A DNA stretch of 49,556 nucleotides. It comes from Bacillus pseudomycoides. Lineage in GTDB: Bacteria > Bacillota > Bacilli > Bacillales > Bacillaceae_G. The notes beneath the pieces were generated by a model. That model made no database searches and was not told the DNA's origin. It saw only the letters and a program-made list of their open reading frames with translations. Position numbers and translations under genes: made by a program. Shown piece after piece: positions 1-6,940 of the stretch (its first letter is position 1; every line of letters starts with the position of its first letter). Location of the stretch: NCBI RefSeq assembly GCF_002582035.1, contig NZ_NUQE01000043.1, forward strand, positions 1-49,556, given 5' to 3'.

Positions 1-13
1 AAATAAAACGTAA

Positions 14-45
14 AAAACACTGGCTTAATGACAGTGTTTTTTTGC
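14..45. terminator. Bidirectional terminator-like hairpin
   Basis: The arms AAAACACTG (14-22) and CAGTGTTTT (32-40) flank a nine-base loop, with T-rich tails on both strands. It lies just downstream of the stop codon of the minus-strand membrane-protein gene and probably ends that operon. Confidence 0.65.
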
Positions 46-79
46 TTTACTACCTACAAGTTTTGTTATGTTAATTTAT

Positions 80-748
80 TTAAAATGGTAATGATTGTCT
101 TATTCTTGTCATTAAATTTACTATCTTTGTTAGTATAGATTTTATACTCTCTGAATGAAGTAAATATAAATAAAGAATAGTAGATATTAAAATCATTAAA
201 CAAATAGTGGTATCTAAAATAATATGGAGATCTATTTTAGATGATATGTACTCGATTATTAGTTTATATACTGTTACTATCATTAAAAGTATTGGGAAAA
301 AAATAGTATATAAAAACCAAGTCCATGTTGAAAAAGCAGGATAATTATTTAAGTAAGCTTTACCTTCACGATAAAATAGTTCATCTCCAATAATACTACA
401 AAGATTTTCTTCTACTTTATGAATATACTTGTATTGTCTCTCAATTAAAGTAGAGGTTTGATAATATCTAACTACTAAGGTTAATAAAACAAACCAAAGC
501 ATACTGTCAATGAAGTTACTATTTATTGATAGTTTTAGTTTTAACTTTTCTTTTATAATTTGAGATATTGCGTCAACTGTATCTTTAGGGATTGCAATTA
601 ACAGAAACATTGCAGTTAAAACTAATAATACATATACAAAGAGCTTATCTCTAAATTTCAGATATTCTCTGAGATATACAAAGGTATCCTTGTAGTGATC
701 GTAAAGAGTTTCCAATTTCACATCTGAATTAACTTGATCTGTACTCAT
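80..748 (-). CDS. Four-helix membrane protein paired with the TIR-like gene
   Basis: A 222-residue protein with four hydrophobic segments at about residues 37-54, 80-95, 142-165 and 175-197. Between helices 2 and 3 is a polar stretch of about 45 residues with REGKAYLNNYP near 127-137. The N-terminal 35 residues are charged and probably cytoplasmic, and the C-terminal tail is basic. It starts 22 bases after the stop of the TIR-like gene on the same strand and has no clear ribosome binding site, so translational coupling is likely. I do not recognise a named family. By context I infer a membrane effector that could be triggered by a TIR-derived signal, as small TM effectors are in other nucleotide-signalling defence systems. 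Membrane topology is solid; function is a guess. Confidence 0.75.
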   Translation of the reverse strand: MSTDQVNSDVKLETLYDHYKDTFVYLREYLKFRDKLFVYVLLVLTAMFLLIAIPKDTVDAISQIIKEKLKLKLSINSNFIDSMLWFVLLTLVVRYYQTSTLIERQYKYIHKVEENLCSIIGDELFYREGKAYLNNYPAFSTWTWFLYTIFFPILLMIVTVYKLIIEYISSKIDLHIILDTTICLMILISTILYLYLLHSESIKSILTKIVNLMTRIRQSLPF

Positions 749-770
749 ATGATCGTAAAATTAGGCATCT

Positions 771-1196
771 TTATAATTTTTTTAGTGCATCAAGAATTGC
801 TTTTTGAGTAAAACTCATTGCCCATGAAGCGCCAGCCCCTAACAATTCATCAGGAGATTCATTGCTTTTATCTAGTTTTATAGCTACTAATTTATTTTTA
901 TTATCTTTACTTCTACTTACTTCAAAGTTAATCCAGTTTTTAAAACCTATAAGTTTGTGATCTTTATGTTGTTTATTAGCTTCTTTTCCAACTATGACAA
1001 ATGTGTGAGTTGCATTGTTTATTTTTCTAGTTAATCCAGCTTTTACTACTGAAACGCTATCCGTGTCTATTTCACCAGAAGAATGATCACTAAAGACAAA
1101 TTCAAAATCAGGATTTGCATCCCATGCCTGCATTAAGAATTTATAATGCTTATCATTTGTATAGTCAAAACTTACAAAAACTTTTTTCTTAGCCAT
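771..1196 (-). CDS. TIR-like (DUF1863/ThsB-type) protein
   Basis: A stand-alone 141-residue TIR-like fold protein. It begins with the first-strand motif KKVFVSFDYTNDKHY (residues 3-17), has a strand THTFVIVGKEA (64-73) and the WINFEV block (88-93) that in the MTH538/DUF1863 group holds the conserved Glu, here E92, followed by LVAIKLD. ThsB of Thoeris belongs to this group and makes a cyclic ADP-ribose-type signal from NAD when phage is sensed; other members may only bind nucleotide. A run of G residues 9-10 bases before the ATG is a good ribosome binding site. It is the first gene of a two-gene unit with the membrane protein, and no ThsA-like SLOG/sirtuin gene is visible. Family assignment is fairly secure from motifs; NADase activity is inferred. 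Confidence 0.8.
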   Translation of the reverse strand: MAKKKVFVSFDYTNDKHYKFLMQAWDANPDFEFVFSDHSSGEIDTDSVSVVKAGLTRKINNATHTFVIVGKEANKQHKDHKLIGFKNWINFEVSRSKDNKNKLVAIKLDKSNESPDELLGAGASWAMSFTQKAILDALKKL

Positions 1197-1234
1197 ATTT
1201 GTTTATCCCCCTATTTTTATATTTCTATAAAATT

Positions 1235-1263
1235 AATCTAACATGTATTGGTTAAGAAGGCAA
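1235..1263 (-). promoter_or_regulatory. Possible promoter of the TIR-like operon
   Basis: On the minus strand TTGCCT (1263-1258) is followed after 17 bases by TAGATT (1240-1235), each four of six to the sigma-A consensus, about 40 bases before the TIR-like start. The match is modest, and read-through from the HTH gene is equally possible. Confidence 0.35.
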
Positions 1264-1267
1264 AATA

Positions 1268-1366
1268 TTACCTTAATTGTGATATCTTTGACTTTTCCTT
1301 ATGGGGTAGCACGCACATTTTAACATTTGCGGTCTGTATCCCTATTATAAATTGTAAATTGTTCAT
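1268..1366 (-). CDS. 32-residue ORF with a strong ribosome binding site
   Basis: An ORF of 32 codons begins MNNLQFIIGIQTANVK and ends SKISQLR. It has a near-perfect Shine-Dalgarno, AGGAGG, seven bases before its ATG, and that site overlaps the end of the upstream HTH gene, which argues for translation in the same operon. It has a mildly hydrophobic N-terminus and a basic C-terminus, with one Cys. I do not recognise it. It could be a small regulator or toxin of the element, or a leader peptide for the TIR-like operon that starts 72 bases further on. Confidence 0.5.
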   Translation of the reverse strand: MNNLQFIIGIQTANVKMCVLPHKEKSKISQLR

Positions 1367-1378
1367 TGTTATTTCCTC

Positions 1379-1981
1379 CTATCGTTTATATTTATCAAGT
1401 ATCGCTTGCATTCTTGCTATTTCGTCCTCTGTTGCTGGTTTTGATACCTGTTCTTGATCACGATTTGCAAGCCAGTCTGGTACTATCTCCTTACGCACAG
1501 ACTTTTGCCCGTATTGTTTTTGCCCATATTGATTTTTAGAACCTTTGAATACTTTAGCCTTAACAACATTCTTAACTTCCTGTACAACAACCTCCGCACG
1601 TTCAACAACTTTACGAACTGTTTCAACGATGATCTTTTTTGCCTTTTTCAAAGGTGTATAAGCTAATAATTGGATCAAATTTGTTGTTTGTCTCGCTTTT
1701 CCTGTCAATTCCTCTAACTCTTTACGAGGTGACACGGCAAAAATGTTCAATTGCTCTGCTTTCTTGATCGTATTTTGAACCGTGCGAACACTACAACCAA
1801 CGTTTTCAGAAATCGTTTTGTTTGATTCGAAGAAAGAACCATTGTATTTACGTAGTTTTGAAACGATGTATTTGATAACTGCTTGACCTTGGTCACCAAA
1901 AGCACGAAGTTTTTCTTGCATGTGCTTGTTGCCTTGTTCGAAGATTTGTTCCGTAGTTGTTACAATCTCTATTGTTGTCAT
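1379..1981 (-). CDS. HTH protein, replication-initiator or regulator-like
   Basis: A 200-residue protein. Residues about 30-90 form a winged-helix/HTH region with NKTISENVGCSVRTVQNTI as the likely recognition unit, a pattern seen in plasmid and phage replication-type HTH proteins. The second half is very basic, with a predicted helical Lys/Val-rich stretch (about 113-145), a short duplicated QYGQK, and VPDWLANRDQEQ, a Pro-Asp-Trp linker like those in phage DnaD-like proteins. The ATG has GAGGTGA at good spacing. It diverges from the small ribbon-helix-helix-like gene across a region with repeats, which suggests autoregulation. Replication role versus transcription factor cannot be decided from sequence alone. 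Confidence 0.75.
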   Translation of the reverse strand: MTTIEIVTTTEQIFEQGNKHMQEKLRAFGDQGQAVIKYIVSKLRKYNGSFFESNKTISENVGCSVRTVQNTIKKAEQLNIFAVSPRKELEELTGKARQTTNLIQLLAYTPLKKAKKIIVETVRKVVERAEVVVQEVKNVVKAKVFKGSKNQYGQKQYGQKSVRKEIVPDWLANRDQEQVSKPATEDEIARMQAILDKYKR

Positions 1982-2003
1982 TGTTGTTCACCTCGTTTAT
2001 ACG

Positions 2004-2073
2004 GTATAATTGACGTATAAGTTACGTCCTGTAAACTATACTACCCCTAAGTTACGTAACCGTCAAGTATAAA
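2004..2073. promoter_or_regulatory. Divergent control region with repeated TAAGTTACGT
   Basis: Between the HTH gene and the ribbon-helix-helix-like gene, TAAGTTACGT occurs twice in the same orientation (2018-2027 and 2048-2057). The second lies in the palindrome GTTACGTAAC (2051-2060). TTGACG at 2010-2015 is mirrored by CGTCAA at 2061-2066. On the minus strand TTGACG (2066-2061), 17 bases, then TAGTAT (2043-2038) makes a good promoter for the HTH gene. The repeats overlap it, so they are probably operators for one of the two flanking DNA-binding proteins. Confidence 0.6.
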
Positions 2074-2101
2074 ATTAGTATTATTTGAGGTGAGATTTAA
2101 A

Positions 2102-2263
2102 ATGGCTTTTGTGAACAAGAAGAAAGTTACAATAGGTTTAACAGAAGAGGCTATGTTGTACGGTAAAAAGAAGGCAGCAGATATTGGAATGTCACTAAGT
2201 GTATATCTTGAAACTTTATTAAGAGCAGAAATGGAAAAAGACAAAGAAAAGAGCGGTCAATAA
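2102..2263 (+). CDS. Small ribbon-helix-helix-like protein
   Basis: A 53-residue basic protein not long enough for most gene callers. VNKKKVTIGLTEEAM could be the DNA-contacting strand and first helix, and AADIGMSLSVYLETLLRAEM the second helix of a ribbon-helix-helix (CopG/Arc-like) fold. GAGGTGA at 2087-2093 is a good ribosome binding site eight bases before the ATG. It faces away from the HTH gene and is followed directly by a terminator. Such proteins are typical copy-control or operon repressors of plasmids and integrative elements. Fold assignment is from pattern only. Confidence 0.65.
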   Translation: MAFVNKKKVTIGLTEEAMLYGKKKAADIGMSLSVYLETLLRAEMEKDKEKSGQ

Positions 2264-2280
2264 TTGACGGCTTTTTTTTA
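2252..2280 (+). terminator. Terminator after the ribbon-helix-helix gene
   Basis: AGCGGTCAA and TTGACGGCT pair with one mismatch around the TAA stop codon, followed by a run of T. The hairpin overlaps the end of the gene. Confidence 0.7.
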
Positions 2281-2340
2281 TTATTTATTTTTAAATATAT
2301 TCTTTTTTAAAAGATTATATTTAAACACTCTTTTTTAGGA

Positions 2341-2396
2341 TGCAAAGGAGGGTGCAAACAGGGGTGAAAGGTTTGGTATGCAAACCCCCATGCAAA
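2341..2396 (+). repeat. Four TGCAAA words in paired spacing beside the insertion junction
   Basis: TGCAAA occurs at 2341, 2353, 2379 and 2391, that is two pairs each spaced 12 bases apart with 26 bases between the pairs. GGTTTG (2370-2375) and CAAACC (2381-2386) also form a small inverted repeat. The array lies 45-100 bases from the comGA junction, inside the element. Such an arrangement could be recombinase or excisionase arm sites, or replication iterons. Function is inferred from position and spacing only. Confidence 0.45.
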
Positions 2397-2430
2397 GTGG
2401 TAAACAATTTTGATTTTACACGTTATCCCC

Positions 2431-2460
2431 AAAATCCTAACCAACAGGGTCAGGAAAAAC
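2431..2460. other. Element/comGA junction, probable attachment site
   Basis: The comGA reading frame resumes at CCA (2441-2443) after the stop TAA (2438-2440). Around the junction, CCTAACC (2436-2442) and GGTCAGG (2448-2454) form an inverted repeat with one mismatch around AACAG, the sort of imperfect symmetry seen at serine-recombinase sites. The crossover base cannot be fixed without the other end of the element or an empty site. Confidence 0.5.
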
Positions 2461-3052
2461 AACAACAATGTATGCTCTTTTAGAAGTAGCGAAGAAGGAG
2501 CAGACTCGCCGAATTGTTACGCTCGAAGATCCGGTTGAAAAGAAAAAGGACGGATTATTACAAATTCAAATTAATGAAAAAGCAGGTATTACGTATGCAA
2601 CTGGATTAAAAGCAATTTTACGTCATGACCCAGATATCATTTTAGTAGGAGAAATTCGAGATGAAGAAACGGCAAAGGTGGCGGTTCGAGCAAGTTTAAC
2701 AGGTCATTTAGTTATGACCACATTGCATACAAATGATGCGAAAAGTGCGGTCTTACGCTTAATGGATTATGGTATTACCCTTCAAGAAATTGAACAGTCA
2801 TTATTAGCAGTAGCGGCACAACGACTAGTAGAATTGAAATGTCCATTTTGTAAAGGAAAATGTTCACCGTTATGTAAAAAAATGCGACACGTACGCCGAG
2901 CGAGCATTTATGAATTATTGTACGGTTATGAGCTCAAAGAAGTAATTCGAGAAGCGAATGGAAAACAAACAATGTACCAATATACAACGCTTCAAGATGA
3001 ATTAAGAAAGGGATATGCACTAGGGTTTATTGAAGAAGATGTCTATGTTTAA
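2441..3052 (+). pseudogene. comGA: comGA, 5'-truncated competence ATPase
   Basis: This is the C-terminal part of ComGA, the traffic ATPase that powers the competence pseudopilus at the inner face of the membrane. It starts at the Walker A loop PTGSGKTTTM, then shows the Asp box ILVGEIRDEETA, the LTGHLVMTTLHTND His box and a Cys cluster (CPFCKGKCSPLC). The N-terminal roughly 150 residues expected for the family are missing because of the insertion. An ATG at 2468 could in principle start translation, but that product would lack Walker A. Probably non-functional unless the element excises precisely. It overlaps comGB, so the original operon order is kept. Confidence 0.88.
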
Positions 3053-4079
3053 ACATGAGAGGTGGCGGTTACATGAACAAGCTTTATTGCTGCGAAGGCT
3101 TGGTGAGCTCTTAGAGAAGGGGTATTCTTTATTACATGCATTAGAATTTCTTCATTTCCACTTAAATCCTCAAAAACAAATACAGCTTCAAGATGCTGCT
3201 GAAGAATTTAAAAAAGGAAGTAGCTTGCATGATGTGTTCTATAAACTTGCCTTTCATCCAGACATTTTAAGTTATTTATTTTATGCAGAGCAGCATGGTG
3301 ACATTTCCTTTGCATTGCAACAAGGAAGCTCGCTACTCAGTAGAAAAGATAAACATCAAAAAAATATGATGAAGGTATTGCGTTACCCACTTTTTCTTTC
3401 CTTGTTTCTATTAGGAATCCTTCTCGTATTTAATATGGTTCTTCTTCCGCAGTTTTCAACTTTATATGCTTCACTCCAAGGGTCTTCTTCTTCGTTTACA
3501 GACAATATTTTAACGTTTATTCAAGTCCTTCCGTATGTGATCGGGGGAGTTGTTTTTGCAATTGGTATTACAGTGCTTATATACACGGTGTATGTAAGGA
3601 GGTTGCATCCAGTTAGGAGAATGAATATTTTTATGCGAGTACCTCTTATAAAACAGTTTTTTATGTTAACAAACTCACACTATTTTGCAATCCAATTAAG
3701 TGGCCTTTTGCAGGGCGGGTTATCTATACTAGAAGCGCTCACATTAATGAAAGAACAAAAGCATCATCCATTTTTTCAATGCGAAGCTCTCAGAATACAG
3801 GAGTTATTAACGATAGGCGAACATCTTGATTTCATTATGATGAATCGGCCTTACTACGAACGGGAGCTTTCTTATATTGTCAAACATGGACAAGCAAATG
3901 GAAATTTAGCAACTGAGCTTGCCGATTATAGTGAGATGACAATAGAAAAGATGGAAGAAAAAATGAATCGTATTTTATTTGTTGTGCAGCCTCTTTTATT
4001 TGCATGTATCGGAATGGTTGTTATTTTGATGTATTTGGCGATGATTATGCCGATGTTTCAAATGGTGGATTCTATTTAG
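3039..4079 (+). CDS. comGB: ComGB, competence pilus platform protein
   Basis: A 346-residue polytopic inner-membrane protein of the GspF/PilC type that anchors the pseudopilus assembly ATPase. Two GspF-like repeats are visible: residues about 10-120 followed by a membrane helix near 115-140, and about 190-300 followed by a C-terminal helix ending MVVILMYLAMIMPMFQM. A second helix sits at about 160-180. The start is uncertain: TTG 3030, ATG 3039 and ATG 3045 are in frame, all within the end of comGA; ATG 3039 is preferred. Expression may suffer because the native comG promoter is now cut off by the insertion. Confidence 0.9.
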   Translation: MSMFKHERWRLHEQALLLRRLGELLEKGYSLLHALEFLHFHLNPQKQIQLQDAAEEFKKGSSLHDVFYKLAFHPDILSYLFYAEQHGDISFALQQGSSLLSRKDKHQKNMMKVLRYPLFLSLFLLGILLVFNMVLLPQFSTLYASLQGSSSSFTDNILTFIQVLPYVIGGVVFAIGITVLIYTVYVRRLHPVRRMNIFMRVPLIKQFFMLTNSHYFAIQLSGLLQGGLSILEALTLMKEQKHHPFFQCEALRIQELLTIGEHLDFIMMNRPYYERELSYIVKHGQANGNLATELADYSEMTIEKMEEKMNRILFVVQPLLFACIGMVVILMYLAMIMPMFQMVDSI

Positions 4080-4091
4080 GAGGTTTGTTCT

Positions 4092-4397
4092 GTGAAAAAT
4101 GAAAAAGGCTTTACGCTGTTAGAAATGTTGCTTGTTATGCTTGTGATTTCTGTTTTGCTGCTTCTTATTATTCCAAATGTGGTAAAACAGCGCTCTTCTG
4201 TACAAGGGAAGGGATGTGACGCCTTTGTAAAGTCTGTTGAAGCGCAAGTGCAAGCGTATCAATTAGAATATAATAAAATCCCAACAGTAGACGATTTATA
4301 CAATGGTAAATATATTACATCTAAAACTTGTCCAAAAGGTGAGAGTATTATAATTAGTGCGTCAGATGGGGAAGTTACAGTCGCAGGGAAATCGTGA
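4092..4397 (+). CDS. comGC: ComGC, major competence pseudopilin
   Basis: A 101-residue type IV pilin-like protein and main subunit of the transformation pilus. KGFTLLEMLL (residues 5-14) is the prepilin peptidase site, cut after Gly6 by ComC with methylation of Phe7; a hydrophobic helix runs to about 28. C42 and C80 can form the disulfide known from B. subtilis ComGC. GTG start 4092 has AGGAGG just upstream, overlapping the end of comGB. The stop overlaps comGD by four bases. Confidence 0.93.
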   Translation: MKNEKGFTLLEMLLVMLVISVLLLLIIPNVVKQRSSVQGKGCDAFVKSVEAQVQAYQLEYNKIPTVDDLYNGKYITSKTCPKGESIIISASDGEVTVAGKS

Positions 4398-4828
4398 AGA
4401 AAAATGGCTTTACTCTATTAGAAATGCTCATTGTATTAAGTGCCGTCTCTATATTAAGTGTTGTAACATACTTTAATCTATCGTCAATATATGAAAAACA
4501 AAAGATTGATCAGTTTATCAATCAATTTTCTCAAGATATCCTTTTTATGCAACAAGCAGCGATAAGCCATCGTAATCGTCATACGTTACGATGGTTTCCT
4601 AATCAGGCAAAATATAGCGTTACATCTTCAGGAGAAACAAACCCTGTTCTTGTTCGTTACTATCCATCTGATATACAGGTGAACCTAAATACGTTTCCAA
4701 ATCCAATGACTTACGGTGCTGATGGAAATATTAATAGAGGCGGTACAATTATTGTTTCTTATAAAGCAAAAACGTATTATATCGTATTTCAGCTTGGGAG
4801 AGGAAGATTTACGTATTATGAAGTGTGA
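4394..4828 (+). CDS. comGD: ComGD, minor pseudopilin
   Basis: A 144-residue minor pseudopilin with NGFTLLEMLIVLSAVSIL as prepilin cleavage site and membrane helix near the N-terminus. The body (about 35-144) is mostly beta-strand-like. GTG start 4394 overlaps the comGC stop (GTGA), typical of tight coupling. It helps start or cap the competence pilus together with ComGE, ComGF and ComGG in related bacilli. Confidence 0.88.
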   Translation: MKKNGFTLLEMLIVLSAVSILSVVTYFNLSSIYEKQKIDQFINQFSQDILFMQQAAISHRNRHTLRWFPNQAKYSVTSSGETNPVLVRYYPSDIQVNLNTFPNPMTYGADGNINRGGTIIVSYKAKTYYIVFQLGRGRFTYYEV

Positions 4829-5135
4829 AAAAGGTTCGATTATGCTGGAGATTCTTGTGTCCCTTAGTTTATTAATAATGACGGTCTCACTCTTGCTTCC
4901 GCAAACGCTTCTCATTATGCAAGAACGAAAAAATATTCAACTCCGGTACAAAGCACAGCTATTTTTAAAAGAAGCAACGGCCGGATATATGTATCATCAA
5001 GTAATTTCACCAGTAGCAGAAAAGCGATATGAGAATGTGACGTATAGAATTCAATGGCAGGCTGAAAAAGTATGTGTACGATGGAAAGATATGAAACAAC
5101 GAGAAATTGAACGGTGTCGCTATGTTAAAAGATAG
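4818..5135 (+). CDS. comGE: ComGE, minor pseudopilin
   Basis: A 105-residue protein starting MKCEKGSIMLEILVSLSL. The pattern EKGSxxLE is a divergent prepilin site, with Ser and Ile replacing the usual Phe-Thr, followed by a membrane helix to about residue 29. The ATG at 4818 lies inside the end of comGD and has GAGAGGAAG upstream; a longer frame from 4716 exists but would put 34 residues ahead of the prepilin site. Position in the operon supports ComGE. Confidence 0.82.
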   Translation: MKCEKGSIMLEILVSLSLLIMTVSLLLPQTLLIMQERKNIQLRYKAQLFLKEATAGYMYHQVISPVAEKRYENVTYRIQWQAEKVCVRWKDMKQREIERCRYVKR

Positions 5136-5568
5136 CAAAAAAGAAAAAGGATTTACGTTGTTAGAAGTTATGATGTGCTTTCTATTGCTATCGGTATTCT
5201 TTCTTCTTCTCCCTCGTCTTCACGTATTATTTATAGAAACTCCCTACTCTAAACAAGTTACGAATTGGGAATGGAATATTTTTTTAGAGCAAGTACAAAT
5301 TGAGTTTCGAGAAGTAGAGGAAGGAAATAATGGAGGCGGAAAATTATTTTTGAAAACAAAGACAGGAGAACATGTTACGTATGTTATGTCTGGAAAGAAT
5401 GTTGTTCGAAAAGTAAATGGGACAGGACATGAAGTTCTTTTGCAAAAAGTAGAGAATATTTCTTATGAATTAACAGCGCATACATTGATAATACACATGC
5501 AGGATATAAGTGGTAAGGTATATGATGGTGTTGTTACTCGTTATTTTGCTATTGAGGTGAATAGATGA
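5122..5568 (+). CDS. comGF: ComGF, minor pseudopilin
   Basis: A 148-residue protein with KEKGFTLLEVMMCFLLLSVF near the N-terminus as prepilin site and helix, then a ComGF-like body containing VTYVMSGKNVVRKVNGTGHEVLL. ATG 5122 is chosen because it lies just before the prepilin motif; a TTG at 5107 is less likely. It overlaps comGE by 14 bases and comGG by four. The ribosome binding site is weak, in keeping with translational coupling. Confidence 0.87.
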   Translation: MLKDSKKEKGFTLLEVMMCFLLLSVFFLLLPRLHVLFIETPYSKQVTNWEWNIFLEQVQIEFREVEEGNNGGGKLFLKTKTGEHVTYVMSGKNVVRKVNGTGHEVLLQKVENISYELTAHTLIIHMQDISGKVYDGVVTRYFAIEVNR

Positions 5569-5942
5569 GATCTGAAAGTGGATTTACAATGCCAGGAACG
5601 ATTATTCTCATATTGTTGCTCATGTCTTTCTTTGTATATGAGACAAATATATTCTTATCAGATCAAAAGTTTTATGCAGAAGCAGAAGAATTATTTATAT
5701 TAGAAGAAATAACGGATCAAGCTATTGCAGAAGTGAAACAAGAGTTAAAAACTGGAATGGAAAAAAGGGCATTTTTTTATACGTATGAAAAAGGGGAAGC
5801 GAAGGGAGATTACACAATAGTAGATGGGGATGCTTTTATTACTTTGCAATGTATAACGAAACGCAATCTCACATATAAAGTGAGCTTTCGTTATAATACA
5901 AATAATGAAGCGATTACGAATTGGCAAGAGGAGAGGTTATAG
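5565..5942 (+). CDS. comGG: ComGG, minor pseudopilin
   Basis: A 125-residue protein with an N-terminal [20 protein letters not shown] region. The Gly-Phe-Thr cleavage pattern is present, but the usual Leu-Leu-Glu is replaced by Met-Pro-Gly, so Glu5 of the mature pilin is missing as in other ComGG-type minor pilins. The ATG overlaps the comGF stop codon. Last gene of the operon, directly followed by aroK. Confidence 0.83.
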   Translation: MRSESGFTMPGTIILILLLMSFFVYETNIFLSDQKFYAEAEELFILEEITDQAIAEVKQELKTGMEKRAFFYTYEKGEAKGDYTIVDGDAFITLQCITKRNLTYKVSFRYNTNNEAITNWQEERL

Positions 5943-5943
5943 T

Positions 5944-6441
5944 ATGAGGGCATTATATATAACAGGTTTTATGGGAGCTGGAAAAACGACAATTGGTAAA
6001 GCATTAAGCAGTGTACTTCATATCCCGGTCATTGATACAGATCAACGCATTGAAGAAAAGACAAAGAAAATCATTCGAGATATCTTTTCTGAAGAAGGGG
6101 AGGATGTCTTTCGAAAGTATGAAAGTAAAGTGCTGCAATTACTGCCGACAAAGGATTGCATTATTACAACAGGAGGGGGAATAGTCGAAAAAGCTGAGAA
6201 TCGACAATGGATGAAAGAACAGGGCACTGTAATTTATTTGTACTGTGATCCATATGTGATTGCAGAGCGAATTGCCGGGGATACAAAAAGACCATTATTT
6301 CAAAAAGAAAACATACCATCATTTATAGAGAAATTTGAAAAGCGTCAAGCCTATTATGAAGAAGCGGTATTGAAGATAGACACGACAAATAAAAGCGTTG
6401 AAACAATTGTGCAAGAAATTCAAGCGCAGATTAAGGAATAA
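5944..6441 (+). CDS. aroK: Shikimate kinase
   Basis: A 165-residue cytoplasmic kinase that phosphorylates shikimate at O3 in aromatic amino-acid synthesis. Walker A is GFMGAGKTT (residues 8-16), the substrate Asp pair is in [16 protein letters not shown] is the shikimate-binding Gly motif, and RPLF is in the lid. Start ATG 5944 is one base after the comGG stop, with GAGAGG upstream; an in-frame start inside comGG (5905) would add 13 residues ahead of the conserved first strand. Length is normal for the family. Confidence 0.92.
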   Translation: MRALYITGFMGAGKTTIGKALSSVLHIPVIDTDQRIEEKTKKIIRDIFSEEGEDVFRKYESKVLQLLPTKDCIITTGGGIVEKAENRQWMKEQGTVIYLYCDPYVIAERIAGDTKRPLFQKENIPSFIEKFEKRQAYYEEAVLKIDTTNKSVETIVQEIQAQIKE

Positions 6442-6477
6442 AAAAGTGGACATACTAATTTAGTAGAGGTGAGAGAT

Positions 6478-6678
6478 ATGTCTACAAACGATTATATAAG
6501 ATATATGACACAACAATTCGTCTCCTATATGGATGCTCCAAAAGCTGATCGAAAACAAAAACGGCAACAGCGCCGTGAAGAGAGAGAACCATTTTTAAAT
6601 CGTTGGTTCGGTATGCTGCCGTTAAGTGCTGCATTATTTTACCGGCAAGTGAAGAAAAAGCGAAAGAAATCCAGTTAA
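6478..6678 (+). CDS. yqzE: YqzE-family small protein
   Basis: A 66-residue, strongly basic protein (MSTNDYIRYMTQQFVSYMD, then an Arg/Lys/Gln-rich middle and PLSAALFYRQVKKKRKK). It resembles the YqzE family that follows comG in bacilli; function is unknown. GAGGTGAG lies eight bases before ATG 6478; a GTG at 6469 is overlapped by that site and is rejected. It has one weak hydrophobic patch near 46-58. Confidence 0.75.
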   Translation: MSTNDYIRYMTQQFVSYMDAPKADRKQKRQQRREEREPFLNRWFGMLPLSAALFYRQVKKKRKKSS

Positions 6679-6775
6679 TAATTTTTGGAATAATTTACAA
6701 CTAGAAAAGAATTGTATGTCATAGTACAATTTCTACGGCGAGTTGTACTCGTCATCTATTCGACAATATAACCTA

Positions 6776-6820
6776 AACAAGTAGCTCCACTGTTTACAAA
6801 CAGTGGGGCTACTTGTTTAT
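6776..6820 (+). terminator. Long terminator hairpin after yqzE
   Basis: AACAAGTAGCTCCACTGTTT (6776-6795) pairs with the complementary arm at 6798-6817 with one mismatch, followed by TTAT. The 20-base stem probably ends the comG-aroK-yqzE unit. The 262 bases from yqzE to the next gene otherwise hold only a short hairpin (6911-6929, GGGACAG/CTGTCCC). Confidence 0.7.
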
Positions 6821-6940
6821 CTCGTTAGTTCCATGTATTTACCTAAAATAAAAAGAACACCTTATGACGTTCTACTGTTCGTATCCCTAAAAACATCAGG
6901 TTAATTTTGAGGGACAGATTAACTGTCCCATATTGTTTAC

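Larger units (their letters stand above)
1..2440. mobile_element. Right end of an element inserted in comGA
   Basis: Everything left of 2441 is unrelated to the comG operon, and comGA coding sequence begins abruptly at 2441 with the P-T-G-S-G-K-T of its Walker A motif, right after an in-frame stop at 2438-2440. The segment carries accessory genes only: a TIR-like gene, a membrane protein, an HTH protein and a small ribbon-helix-helix-like protein. No integrase, transposase or structural phage gene is visible, so the type (prophage, integrative conjugative element or island) is open. The 5' part of comGA and the other attachment site must lie left of the window. Integration of phages into competence genes, such as comK in Listeria, is known. 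Calling this an att-mediated insertion is inference. Confidence 0.8.

Noticed and set aside
1248-1666. Plus-strand ORFs opposite the HTH gene
   Set aside because: No ribosome binding sites; antisense shadows of the minus-strand HTH gene and the 32-residue ORF.
2341-2396. CRISPR-like array
   Set aside because: Repeat unit is only six bases and spacing is 12 and 26, with no spacers or cas genes.
2468-3052. Complete small ATPase gene starting at ATG 2468
   Set aside because: The ATG is inside the Walker A region, and upstream codons 2441-2467 continue the ComGA sequence, so this is a truncated gene rather than an intact one.
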